Assembly: GCA_013400155.1 (NCBI GenBank)
Contig: VXBM01000002.1
Coordinates: 2,526,706 to 2,590,705 of the forward strand
Direction: 5' to 3'
Length of the DNA stretch: 64,000 nucleotides
DNA from: Helopsaltes ochotensis
Taxonomy: Eukaryota > Chordata > Aves > Passeriformes > Locustellidae
The notes under the pieces are model-generated. The model was given only the letters and a program-made list of their open reading frames with translations, was not told where the DNA came from and did not search any database. Both the position numbers and the translations under genes were made by a program. Of the stretch, positions 25,061 through 37,104 are shown one piece after another. Numbering within the stretch: position 1 is the first letter of the stretch; each line of letters starts with the position of its first letter.

Positions 25061-28000
25061 CTGCAGTACTTTCCAATGCAGAGTTTATAGAGGGTATCAC
25101 TGATCACGACTGGACTTTGTTTGCCTTGTACATTGATGTGTAAATGAGAACAAGTGAAGAACGTGAGTATTGGGGGAAAGCATGTGGTGATTGTAGCTTA
25201 GTTTTGCTCTAAGATTTACTTCCACAATTATTGGCTAACAGTCCATTTAAAATGAAGTTCTGCTCTGAGTGAAAGCAGCTTATATCCATGTTGGAGCTGG
25301 TATAGATAAAATTCCATTGGGAACTTGTGTTAGGGCTAAATTGCAGCCACATTTACCTTTATCCCTGAGTAGGGGAAATTATCTGTTTCAATCTTAATAG
25401 CGTCTCAAAACTCAGTCAGACTGATGAATCTGAACATGCTATTTCATGTTGAAAGAATGCATTTTATTTTCTAGAGATTTTAGTCCAGGTTTCAGCAAAG
25501 ACACTGTATAGCACTTGTTTCTAAAAGTGATGTTGCACTTGCTGTGATCATGGTATTCATGGAAGTTGCAAACAAGAGAAGAGTCATTCATTCACTTTTA
25601 GATGGTGCTTTCCTTCTTCTGAACCTGCCAGAAAAGCCCTGTTCTGTAGCAGTGCTCCCTGACTTCAATAACATCTGACAGATTCTTTAAACATACTGGT
25701 ACCTTTGCATTGCATATTTCCTTTTAGTGATTTTGTATTTGTGCTGTACCACTGGACCTAAAGAAGTATAATAGCAGGTTTAGGTGATTTTTCTTCCCCT
25801 TTCCTTTTTCCATTTTCCTTTGCTGTTCCATTTTATTTCTTGTTTCTTGTTATAGGGTGTGACCATACAGAAAATTATCCTCTCAGAGGAAAAACAGAAT
25901 TCCATCACAACAAAAATTTGTAAGGCTGCTGTAGCTATCCCTGATTGTTATGCTAAAACTGATAATTTTCCTAACCATATGCTGGGAAAATTTGCATCAA
26001 AATAAATGAGAGTGCCACAGCATTTTCCGTGATAGTATGGTTAAACTTTAAGTCCAAATTAAAAAGGCCTTTAATCTATCATTCAGCTTCTTGCTATTTG
26101 CTTTTCCTGCTACACCCACTTTCGACACTTGGAATTATGATTAAACAAAGAAGTAGCAGAATCAGTTGCAGCCAGAGATTCTTGTGTGCCCCTTCTTTTG
26201 CCTTGACTTCCTCTAATTTGTTGCTGACGCTCTCTGTGAGAACAATTGTTATGGAAGTGGCTTCAGGTTACCACTTCTTCAAAAAATTACTGCTACTTCT
26301 AAAAGTCCTGGTTGCAAGAGCAATATATGTGAAGTACGTGCAGTTTCTGTTTTGCAAGTGCTGCAGTTTTGAACAGCTTGACTGTGCTGAGAAGGAGAAG
26401 GCGGCACAGCGAGGCAACTGCCAGTTCAATTTACAGTATTCAGTTCAAAAGCTTCATCTCCCAAAGATGGGTAACCATGGGTCCCAGTCAGTGTTTGCAC
26501 TCTTGCTTTTCATGTGTTTCTACAGTCATCTACCAACAGCATCTTTCATTAAAAAAGCTATAAATTCAGCTCTACAACAAGTCTTTGTGGAAGAAGAGTT
26601 TTACTCCTTCCCGAGTACCTGTTGTAAAGCGAGTTTGACCAGGCAGTACAGTCATAAAGTGAGATTGTAATTTCCAGGTGACTTCCACAGGGCTGTGAAG
26701 TACATGTTGGATGGCTTTTCCATCCATCTGCTCCAGTCTCAGTTACTCCCTGGGCTGCAGAGCTGCAGAGGGACCAAGGAGATGACAGAGCACTGTTCAG
26801 TCAGCCAGAGTTCTCCTGCCTCTGGACCTACAGGCACAACCCAAAATGTTTCTCAGACTCAGAAGCAATTTCTTACAAAGGACAGGAGATTGAAAATGTC
26901 AGGAGAGCTTCTCAAAATACAGAAATACACTCTGTAAATGGTAGACAGTGCAAACAGCAAGCATTATTATAACATAGCAGTGCCTAGACAAAGTTTCCAT
27001 TAACTACAAATTAACATCTAACAAAGGTTCTCTTAATTGTGTGAAAAATAGCTTTAGTCTTTGTTGCAAAGCCATTTCAGTGTCGTATCATAGCATTGTC
27101 AATGATTTAACCTCTGAGAACTAAATGGCCAGAAGGCTAAAAACAAGAACCTAGTTGCTGGTGATTGTGAGACTGACATGAATTTGCTACATTATCAGGC
27201 GGCAAGCACTTGAGTATGGAATTGGCCTTTTTGTGTACAGAAACAGACATATTTGCAGATGCTGGTTTAAGAAGCTGTTTTGAGAATGAGATTGAAAAGC
27301 AAAGAGGAAACCATACTCCTTTATGAATGGTCTGCTTTGACAGTTTCATATCTCTAAAGCCTTTCTTCTTTTCTGCTGAGCTAATTGGGATTTCATATAA
27401 CCTAGTGTCATCATTTAACTTATAGGATATTCATTCTCTTTGGACAATTATGCTATTGAAGCATGTTCTAATCAGCTGGTATTAGCCCTATTGTGTTGAG
27501 TATTAGCGGTAGAATGTGTGTGGGGTTTGGGGTGTGTGAAAAGGAGTCAGACTTTAAATGCCAAACCAGACCAAGAGCTATTCTTCTGGTACACACAACC
27601 AGGGATTTATCAACACTGCTGTTTTTTTAGATTGTGCATATGACTCTTTTATACTTAACTACAAATAGAAAAGGCACGCAAGCACTGGCGTAACCTTAGT
27701 ATGTTTTCAATACATATTAAAATTATCTGGCATTTGCTTAGGGACTTCAAATTCTCCATTATTTGTGCAAAGAAAATGAATGATTTCGTAAGTCACACCA
27801 ATTATAGAATTTAGTTCAAAACCAGGTTTTAAGATATTTATTCAGTTGTAAACCATTTAAGTTCTGACAAGTCTATGAACTGTGGGGACACAGTTTTTTA
27901 AAAGTTCTAACAATATTCTTTAATTTATGACTTTGAAAATTTGATAATATATGCTTCATTTAGTATTGCTTAGATGCAGATAAAAGTGTTTATGTGTGTA

Positions 28001-29290
28001 GGTTACTGTGAACCTGGTTAAAGCTGCATTAGATAGATCTTTATATGACTTTCAAAACCTATCCATTTGCGCTGAAATATTCCATTCATTTCATTGCCTA
28101 AAATTTATATTTTGGAAAGGCTAAGCCAGACTTTGAGGATCTGTTGATTATTTGGTTTGAGATGATTATGCATTCTCTTATTTGAACAACTCTGAAGTCA
28201 TAAACTGAAGTACCACCTGTAAAGAATCATTTCCCAATGAGAGTCATAACAAATTGGCTTCGATCTGCCTGATCTGTGAGCGTGTGGAATCTGACTTCCG
28301 AGTGTTTGCAGCAGAGTTGTTTTCTTTATTTTGCTGAGCTCATTCTTGTGCACCTAGGAAAGGATGTCCTTTGTACGCACGTACCCTAATTAACTTTGCA
28401 GTGAGCTGGCTGGCCAGCCAAGGTCAAGGTTAAGATGGGGAGCTTTTACAGCTCTGCAAGATCATTCATCCAGACTTCAGAGCAAGCAGAATAGAGAATC
28501 CTTTCCTGCAGCTTGGCTGTAATTGTAGCACATGCTGTTAAATTAATTTCTTTACAGTATTTATACAGTAAACTATTGCAATAAAATCCCCAGTAATACA
28601 GCAGAATTGAGGGAAAGACTCTACTTTAATTCTAAATATCTGGAGGAAGCAGTAGGATTTTGATGATGCTGTTATTTAAATTAGATTACTGTGTCTAAAT
28701 GGCGAAATGATTACTGTGCAGGACTGACAGATATGGAATGATACTGTGGTTTCTCCTCAGGATCCTACAACTTAGGGGAAAGACAGAGGCAGATGATGGT
28801 ACAGAAGGAGCAGCACAGGGAAACAAGGACACAGTGTTGGGCAGTCTGAGGGGAAGGCTCTCAACACACCTTCTGTCTAAGGCCTGCCAAGTTTTTGTAG
28901 ACAAAGAAGTTAAGAAGACTTTTATTGCAGGCTTCTCTTTTCAAGAATGAAGGGGGCACAAAAATGCTGATGTGAAAACATAATGAACCTTAATAGAGGC
29001 TTGCATTTTAGCCAAATCAGGAGGGTAGAGCTGCTGTTTAAGTGTTTAAAAAGATCTGATTGATAGATTGAGGAAGCTGTCATGTAAGTGAAGGATGTGG
29101 AAATAAAGGCAAATTTTTTACCCTTCCTTTACTGAGAGTGAATTGCATGTTTTTAATACAGTGTTATGACACTCTCTAGTTGTCCTATACTTGCTACACA
29201 TATATCTTTAAATGCATAGGAAATAAAAATGATACTTTATATTTTTGGAAAAATGCTTCATAATACGTTTAATTGAAGAGAAAGAACCCT
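25061..29290. other. Unique non-coding DNA; contains one 213-codon open frame of unknown meaning
   Basis: No recognised gene or repeat was found. The open frame at 26029-26670 (+) is the longest in the window that is not explained by a repeat. Its product would have a hydrophobic, leucine-rich middle and a Lys-rich start, but I recognise no family, signal peptide or catalytic motif. No convincing promoter, Kozak context or splice structure stands out. The interval 28.26-28.49 kb has a more complex, less AT-biased texture and an NR5A/ERR-like ccaaggtcaagg site at about 28420. Confidence 0.4.
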
Positions 29291-29291
29291 G

Positions 29292-29412
29292 AATAACAAC
29301 AACAACCAAAAACTCAAACCAACAAACAAAAAAACCCACAAACAAGAAACCAACAAAGAAACAAAAAGCTAACAAACAAAACCAAAACCAAAAAAAAAGT
29401 CCAAACAAAAAT
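29292..29412. repeat. A/C-rich low-complexity tract ((CAAA)n-like)
   Basis: This is a run of aac, acaa and aaacc words with almost no G or T on the plus strand, ending in poly-A and a short (TA)n. The Phe-rich minus-strand open frame here is a by-product of the low complexity. Confidence 0.9.
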
Positions 29413-32400
29413 ATATATGGGTTCAGAGTTCAGTTAAACCTGACGTTTATAAAGCACTCTTGCTTTACAAAGACTACTTTGAGGAGCTTATAATAGCAGA
29501 GCTACTCAGATCATAGCATAGATGAAAGAGGTTATTCCACTGGGAGTCTTAAATTTAAACTAGTCATCTCTGGTTTGGCTTTTGAAATATGACAAGAGAA
29601 TCAATGATTGCTGCTGTTAAGACTCTGAGGAAGCCTTTGGCTTGCTGACAGTCTAGATATTAACAATTTTGAAGTCTCTTCATACCAAGGGACTATTAAG
29701 ATGAAGCAGTAGCTTTAAATTAAGTACCATAATTCCCTCAATTTATCCTGAAGGAGAGAAGTAATTAGGCTTGTTTATCTGAGAGAAATGAAAGACCAAA
29801 TTAGAGGGAATGCCCCTAAACTGACCCTGTGATTAAATTGAGTTTACCAGAGACTTCATCTTTTTCGGCATTTTAGCTCCCATTCTTTTAACCATGTTCC
29901 TCTTGGTGTTTAGACTGAAAAATGCCGAACCGTGAAGTTGTGTGGTTTCCTGTTAGCCAAGTCAATGATCCCATGCTTCAGAAATCATTCATTCTCTTTC
30001 CTTCTCTAAAGTCAGATACAACATTGTAGCAAAGATTTTGAACCGGGTTATGAAGAATAAAGGCAGCAGCCTTGTTTTGTTAATAGGGTGATGCTCCTCT
30101 GACTCTTCAGTTTCACCACATCCTTATTCTTTTCCTGCTTATTCCAGGTGAAAATAACATTTTGCTTTAATGGCCAGATCCATGAAGCTGCAAAACCTAA
30201 GGATTTTTATGACTGTAATGAATTAATTCCCAAATAGTAGGTTGTCAATAGAGTTGTCTTTTTAGCAGATTGCTACCTTTTACCTTGCTGCAGGGGCATT
30301 GAATTGAAGAATTTTGAATGCATCATGTGTAGGTCTTGCTAGCACTTTAGGATCTCCGTCAGTTCATAGCACTATGATTTAGGGACAACTCTGCTGCAGT
30401 TAGTCCTAAAGATCACCAATGAGAAGGAAAGCAGGAGAAATTATAAGGCATTGAAAGTCATTATTACTGAGGAAAACCCTTGTAAAACTATTTTTTTTAA
30501 GAGAGGGTTTCTGATTTCTCTACTGGCTATTTTTGTACCCATTGTTAAGTTTACTAAGTAACTAATTTCATTGATCTTTAAGAATAAAATTCACAAAGCC
30601 ATTTAAAGAAACTGCTATGATAGCTTTTCCACATTTCCCTGATGAATACTTCACCCTTTCATTAGATTTCTTATGCTTCTATTTCTAGTTAGGGCATGCA
30701 ACTCCTGCTGTATTTAAAGACCATTCAGTAGCATAGCTTCAAGCCAAGCAGTGGCCCTGTTTAAGACAAAATAGCTTTGTTGAAAGCTAACTCTGTCTTT
30801 ACTATATGGTATCAGGGCTCTAGAGGAAGATAATTTTCGTGTGAGGAAGTAGAACCTTGGTGAAGGCATTAGGAGTAAATAACCCATTTTGGGAATTTAT
30901 TTATTTTCATCTTCTCTACCACTTGTCCAAATGGTTTGAAATGTCTATTTTTTTTTCTCTTTCCTATTTAGGTTGTAAGCTGTTTGAGGCAAGCTTGATT
31001 CTCACAGTTTAATTAGATTTTTCAGTAATATAAATGCAAATAGCTTTATTGGTTCAAGTGTCCCACGAGGGGTAGGTATGTTTGTGTAGCTGCAGTGGTG
31101 GTGCTCCCCTCTGATGGCAGAATAAGATGATAATTGTAAAATGTGTTGTGTTTTACATGCTATATGCAGGAATTTACATATGTGTGCATGGGGACAAAAT
31201 GGACTTGCTTTTTCATTTATATGAGGAAAACCATAGGGGAGGAGGCTCTGGATATCAGTCTGTAGAGGAGAAAATACTATTTCAGTGCATATTAGTGTGG
31301 TAAGTCCAGCTTCTTCCGATTCCTCTGCAGAGCTTCTCTCTTAGCTATTTGTCAAGCAGCCCCTGAGAAATGGCACTCTCATTTTCTCTCCAGCCAAAGG
31401 GGTTTTCTGCTTCTCTTTTTTTAGATAGAGAAAATGTCTATTTTTCTGTTAATAATTTTTGTTAATAATTTCCAGCTGGCAAAATCAGACAGATTGTAGG
31501 AACCTCCAAGTCTTATGGATATTAACAGAATATTTATACTGGGACTTCCATGCTATTTCTGCAATTCACGTTAAATGGCCTTAACGTATGGAATTAATGC
31601 CTAGCTATTCTGGTTAAGTTAAGCACACCTCGGTTAAAGTGTATTTCCATGTTCTGATGTTATTAACAGTAACATCTCACCCATCACAGTTTTCTTACAT
31701 TACTGATGAGTTCATCAGTCACAAGTCCCGAAGGCTGAAGCAGGTTTCTTTGTAGCATCACAAAAGAATTTAAGGTCTGTAACTTTATACAACTTTGTAA
31801 ATTTTTGCATTCTTTCGTGTTGGACTGTGGAGCTGCTGGAAGTCAAGCGAGTGAAGATGTTCAATATTAACACTGTACATGGCCCTGTGTAACCTTGCTC
31901 TGGAGCCTGCTCAGATAACTCCTGCAGTGACTCCTCAGGCAGTTTTGCAAGTCTACCCAGGCATATGGAGCTATTTTAGTATCTGCATGGGAAGTGCTAA
32001 TAATCAGTGAGGGTTCAGTCCAACCCCATGGAATTAAGAAAGTGCTTGATTACTAAAGAGAGAGTTCCAACTTATGTAAACTTATTTTATGCAGTGTGAC
32101 TGCAAGTCTCACACATTTCTCTTTTGTTAAATCATGACACTTGGAATTAGACAAGTCCTAGAGGAAGGGAACATTTTCATCATATAAGAAACTGTTGGCC
32201 TGTCTCTGACTCTTCTGTTTAATGGGCTTTTCAGTGTCTTTAGAGGGGTTTGTCATTGGCTTTACTAAATATATTTTCACAAACACTGTAATTTCGCATC
32301 TTACTATTTTTCAAGTGCTTGTAGAATACAAACTGTTGAATCAATGTAAAATTCTTACCAAGGGCAATGAAATCAACATTATATGATAATTTCTATCTAG

Positions 32401-34489
32401 TGCAAAAATGCTGTTTTGTTGGCAATAGAACATAAAAGGGAAAATAATGTGAAACTGAAGAGAGCTGAAGAACTCTGGTCCTTCTCAGAAGATAGATTTT
32501 GCAGGCAGCACTGTAGTTAGTTTTTGAAGCTTATATAATCCCACATGAAGCTGTCACTCACCAGCAGTCCCTGGAGAACTTCTCCCATGCCAGCCTTTGA
32601 AACTATATTAGCAGCCTGCACCTTTCACGGAAGTTTCTGAGGTTCCTAGTAAAAAGTAATGCTGACTTCCTTCAGTGCTGGTATTAAAAATTTCTTTAGC
32701 CTAGAGATACCAAGTGGAAATTGAAGATGCTCAAAAAGAGGTATGGCTTGACATCAGACAGATTTAGTGCAAAGTAAAAGTAACTTAGTATCTGTACAGG
32801 AAGAGATATTGTAACTGGCTATTTGGAACTTCTAGAATCTTGGATCAGGATCCTCCAAGCATTTATTACATTTAATAATCAACACCAATATCACAGATTA
32901 GCTTTTTGGCTTTGGGAAAGGGAAGGTGAACTCAGCTGTTAAGAAGTGCTGAGAAAGTGTTTCATGTGTGTTTGATACCAGCAGACCACAGTTCCCCTCA
33001 ATAGGCAAGGGAGTAAACAGAGCTGAACAGGTTCTTGGGCAGGTTAAGGATGTGTCTTAAAAACTGTTTGCAAACAAATTCTCTTCATCTGAAAGCTTTT
33101 AATTTGTTGCAGAAAGTGACTGGGTGGGAGAATTAACTCTTTCTTAAACAGTCATTTATTTTGGTGATGTTTCCTATTAATCTTTTTAGCAGAAAAACAG
33201 CTAAAGCACTGCCAAGAAAGCAAAGAGCTTAATTTATGTATTTGTAAACCTTTTCTATGTCCTGTCTTGAGGCTGCATTGTCACTAAGACGCAGTTATAT
33301 TACCACCACAGAACAATTTTTATCCACAAACTGAATAGAGAGCATGAAGAACAGGGAAATCAAGAGAAAATGAACATAAAAACTACAAACTGGATGCTTA
33401 CTTGTGGATCAGTAGTGAAGGAGAGTCATACATGGTGCTTGAACCTGTATTGCATCCCGTGCTTTCTGTATTAGCCAAGCCATGGTGTGGTGGCGTGGTG
33501 CCAAATATGTCATTTTCCCATCACCTCAGTGTTTTCTCAATCAGTAGGGAATCCCCAGTTTATTTACTCTGAAAGATCTCACCTTCCTTCCCAATTAATG
33601 CCAAAGGGGTGGAGTTGGAACTGAACAGATTATGATGTTCTTTAACATTGTATATCCTCAGGGCTTTCATTATACATAGGTGTTAACTGATTTCATGTTC
33701 CTGAGAATTTTACCCAGAATTAGTGTTTCATTTTGTGGCAATAATTACGTAATGGTATAAAAACCCATCATTTAAACTCCTAAGCTGTCAACTCTGTGAC
33801 TTTCATACAAATTCAGAAGTTAGTTAGTTAGTTATGTGGTGTACAAAGACAGTTTTGTTTTAGACACAGTATGTCCTCTTAGCTGGAGAGGATGGTTTGC
33901 CAAGAAATGAAATAAAGGGAAAGATGCATGTGGTGCTGAGGAGGAGAGTAGGAGTCCTATAAAACGTCTAACTTAGTTATATTTATGATTTTTTAACACA
34001 ATCAAAAATAACTCTTCACTTTCTGGGTGAGGCAAAGTGTGTGTTCCATTACTGCAAACTCACATTCTGCGGCAAGCTAAGATTTATGCACATCAAAACA
34101 TACAAAGATGTCTGTCCTGGTGTTCCTTAAAGCCAGCCAAAAACGAGTTTTGCATGGAAGTCAGGGTGTGATGTTTGGGCAGAAGTTCAAGGGTCAGATC
34201 CATCCCACATCCATGTGCAGAAATGCCTTGGTCTTGTCAAGTCCACCCAGATCCAGCCAGCACCGCCCTGCTCGGAGCAGCTGTGTCTCTCTTGGACACA
34301 AGGTGCACAAGGCCAGTTGCTAATTAGAGCACTGGTCCTTCTAACAGTGACTCGCATGATCCCTGCGAGTTTGAGTCCACAATTAAATAACAGTTTAGCT
34401 AAACGTTTGCATACAGTTCAAAACATGGTTTAGTGTGCAGCATAAAAAGATAGTTCAGCTTTGGAAACTCCGTGTCGTTTAGTTAGAGA
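29413..34489. other. Unique AT-rich non-coding DNA
   Basis: Reading frames are heavily closed and no open frame of note occurs over almost 5 kb. Minor items are a 14-bp imperfect tandem duplication of a ttaataattt word near 31.45 kb and a (TTAG)4 tract at about 33818-33834. No repeat family was recognised. Confidence 0.6.
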
Positions 34490-35238
34490 GCGTGGTCTGT
34501 CAGGAATTGGCATGGCAAACCAGGGAAGTCTGTACTGCTGAGGCCACTCCTCAGGAATCACAGACCATGGAGACAAGAGAGAAAGTCTGGAGAAAGGAAG
34601 ACTTAACCTTGGTGTAGGAAGATTGGGTTAGAGATCATTTAGGCAAACATGACACCCACAAATCCATGGGCTCCAATGGGATGCTGATGAGTTCTGAGGG
34701 AGCTATGGAATGTTATTGCTGTCATTCCACATCATCTTTGTCACGGAGAAAAGGAGAGCCTGGGGGCTGGAGGAAAGTGAATGTCATTCCAGTCTTCAAT
34801 AAGGCAGGGAAAAAATCCCTACCCAGAAACCTACAGGCCAGTCAGCCTCACCTCTGTCCCTGGAAAGGTGCTAACAGCACATCCTGGATGTCATTTCTGA
34901 GTGGGGGCAGAAGGAATTATGAGGAGTGTTCCATGTACATGCACCAAGGGGAAAGTCATGTTTGTCTAATCTCATGGCTTTCTGTGATGGCTTGACTGGC
35001 TGGGTGGATGAGGAGAGAGCAGTGGGTGTTGTCTCGACTTCAGCAAGGCATTTGTAACTCTCTCCCATAACATACTTTTAGCCCAGGAAGTGTGGGTTAG
35101 ATGAGTGGCAGTGAGGGGGATTGGGGAGTGGCTGAAGGGCAGAGCACAGCGGTTGTGATCGGCAGGAAAGTCTGGTTGGAGGCCTGTGTTGGAGCCAGCA
35201 GTGTCCCCAGGGGTCAGTGCCAATGGGATCCTGGGGAG
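34490..35238 (+). mobile_element. CR1 LINE, upstream half (reverse transcriptase), interrupted
   Basis: The sequence follows CR1 pol from the linker before the RT (gagagaaagtctggagaaag, then a gaagactta.cct.ggtg stretch). It continues through a KSMGPDGMHP-like region, EGEP-GWRKVNVIPVF, N-RPVSLT, HQGESHVCL-SW and DGLTGWVDEERAV, then an LDFSKAF-like region and the VPQGS block at 35201-35220. Several frameshifts break it into short open frames. At about 35220 the sequence jumps from the VPQGS block straight to the caatgggatcctgggg block, which in CR1 lies a few hundred bases further on. That is an internal deletion removing the FADD catalytic region. The copy continues after the LTR at 35586. 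Confidence 0.9.
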
Positions 35239-35591
35239 TGTTGCCCTGATTTTTGCAGCCTTTCTGATGTGTTTCTTAGCTGTTAGAATGGAGTCAGAAT
35301 CCTCAATGTTTAGGTAGTGCTTTGCCTTTCTCACGCTAGTGTTATCTGTAAGATAAGGTTTGTTTTGGGAAATAGATTGGTAAACATCACATACCTTTGG
35401 ATGCAAATTGTACTGACTGACCGTCAGCTGGGCCAGTGGAGAGGAGAGGTGTTCACCTTCTCATCCAATCCCTGGCATGGACCTGAGGTCTACTTAAGAA
35501 AGAAAGAATAAACAAAAGGCCCTCTTTTGGGTCCTTCTCCTCATCGAGTGTCCTGTGTGGTTCTTGCTGTGCTGAACAGCCCACAGGGGTG
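35233..35591. repeat. Putative 6-bp target-site duplication flanking the LTR
   Basis: ggggag at 35233-35238 and ggggtg at 35586-35591 flank the LTR with one mismatch. Removing the LTR and one copy restores cctggggtgcatca, which is the expected uninterrupted CR1 sequence at this point. The 6-bp length is the usual size for class II (ERVK-like) integration. It is weaker evidence for class than for the insertion itself. Confidence 0.7.
35239..35585 (+). mobile_element. Solo LTR (347 bp) of an endogenous retrovirus, nested in CR1
   Basis: The element starts tgttgccctg and ends gcccaca, so it has the TG...CA termini of an LTR. An AATAAA signal is at 35507-35512, preceded by a tacttaagaa TATA-like word about 15 bp upstream and followed by ~70 bp of R/U5-like sequence. 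The plus orientation is inferred from the AATAAA position. No internal retroviral sequence, primer-binding site or second LTR lies next to it, so it is a solo LTR, presumably left by recombination between two LTRs. It carries no gene. The exact family was not identified; ERVK-like is suggested only by the 6-bp duplication. Confidence 0.75.
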
Positions 35592-36172
35592 CATCAGGAA
35601 GAGCAGTGCCAGCAGGTCAGGGAGGTGATCCTGCCCCTCTCCTCAGCCCCGGTGAGGCCACTCTGGAGTGCTGTGCCCAGTTCTGGGTCCTCAGGACAGA
35701 GACAACAGAGCTCCTGGAGGGATCCAGTGGAGGGCACAGAGGTGATGAAGGGACTGGAGCATCTCTCTTGCAAGGAAAGGCTGAGGGAGCTGGGCCTGTT
35801 TAGCCCTGAAAAGAGACAACTGAGAGGGGATTGTGCAGGCTAATGTCTGAAGGGAAGGTGTCACAAGACAAGGGCAGACTCCTTTCAGTGGTACCCAGCA
35901 AGAGGACAAGGGACAATGAGCACAAACTGTAGCACAAGGTCCATCTGAATATGAGGGAAAAGTCCTTTACTCTGAGGATGGATGAGCACTAAAACAGGCA
36001 GCCCAGAGAGGTTGTGGAGTAGCCTTCTCTGGAGATATTTGAAACACACCTGGAAGTGATCCTGTGCAACCTGGTCTAGTTGAAACTGCTTTATCAGGGA
36101 GGTTGGACAGGATGATCTCCAGAGGTCCCTTCCAACCCCAGCCATTCCGTAACTGATTCTTTGATTCTCTGG
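35586..36172 (+). mobile_element. CR1 LINE, downstream half and 3' tail
   Basis: This continues the copy at 34490-35238. Blocks in order: ggggtgcatcaggaagagca, gatcctgcccctctcctcag, cccggtgaggccactctgga, ggaaaggctgagggagctgg, gcagcccagagaggttgtgg, ggttggacaggatgatctcc, agaggtcccttccaacccca, and a tail of attctttg / attctctg octamers near 36155-36172. This is the standard CR1 C-terminal and 3' UTR order. The short open frames on both strands in this interval are fragments or shadows of it. Confidence 0.95.
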
Positions 36173-37014
36173 TAAAGTTTACTAGGGGAAACTGTAAAGT
36201 GGTGATATAACATTCCCTCCTGTCAAAACCTGTTTAATGTGCTATGTTACCATCGAGTCACAGTTAAGATTTTGAGCTAATTTAGAAGCAGCTTTCTTCT
36301 AAACCTGTGTGGCTGACTGGAGCCAGAAGGAAGTTAATATTTTCAAGAGGAATTTCCATGCATGTATCTACAGATAAGATTTTCAGGAGATCGCTTTAGT
36401 AAGTAAATTTTTAGAACTGTGTTAGAATAAAAGTTGCATTGATGGAAACTTTTTGATGACAATAAAAATTAAAATCTGATTAGTGGATGGATTCCTTAAT
36501 TTCCCTGAATGCAATTTAATTCACTGCTGTAGATGTCTTGGATGAAGGCCAGGCTGCAAATGGAATTGGTGTTGATAAGTCTCATTACCATTGGTGGCAT
36601 CATCTCCAGTTGGAGATGATAGTTACAGCACTAATATAAACAGTAAAACTGATCACACCACAACTTTGGATCCTGTCCTGCTCTTCCTGAATTCTAGGGC
36701 AACACTCCTGTTGGCATCAGCAGCAGCAGGAACAAGTCCAACGGAATTATTCGACAAGAGGCTTCTTTCTTAACTCTGTGCTGACTGAGCTATGTAAGCA
36801 AATTGTTAAAAACTCTGATATATAATCCAGAAATCTTCACAGTTGAGCAGTGCTGATTTATGCACTGTCTGCTGATGGTAGCAATTTATTAGCAAGAGGA
36901 TATTTGCTCCTTCCTTCCTTCTGCGTGTTTCATGCAAGGTTTTGTCCTCAATTTTCTGTTTTCCTAATAGTCTTTGAAATTTGCGACCTTAAGGACACAC
37001 CTAATGTTGAATTA
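36173..37014. other. Unique non-coding DNA
   Basis: Nothing recognisable apart from a short cagcagcagcagg run at about 36718. Confidence 0.5.
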
Positions 37015-37104
37015 CTCTGTTATTTGTTCAAATAAAAAAAAGTGACTTTTACATCTCTGTTATTTGTTCAAATAACAGAGATGTAAAAGTCACTTTTTTT
37101 TTTT
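37015..37104. repeat. Perfect 32-bp inverted repeat (hairpin) plus 21-bp direct repeat
   Basis: Positions 37034-37065 pair without mismatch with 37070-37101 around a GTTC loop (37066-37069). The stem runs from a poly-A/poly-T base through gtgacttttacatctctgtt to attt. In addition, the 21 bases at 37015-37035 are repeated exactly at 37055-37075, 40 bp apart. A perfect inverted copy joined to a short direct copy is the signature of a replication template switch or snap-back event. A library or assembly fold-back artefact is the main alternative. Transcribed, it would form a long hairpin RNA, but nothing here shows transcription. Confidence 0.95.

Noticed and set aside
29208..29408. Phe/Trp/Val-rich 66-codon minus-strand frame resembling a membrane segment
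   Set aside because: It is a low-complexity translation of the A/C-rich tract.
35589..36145. Several 60-90-codon open frames
   Set aside because: All fall in the CR1 C-terminal and 3' UTR segment, and the frames conflict with one another.
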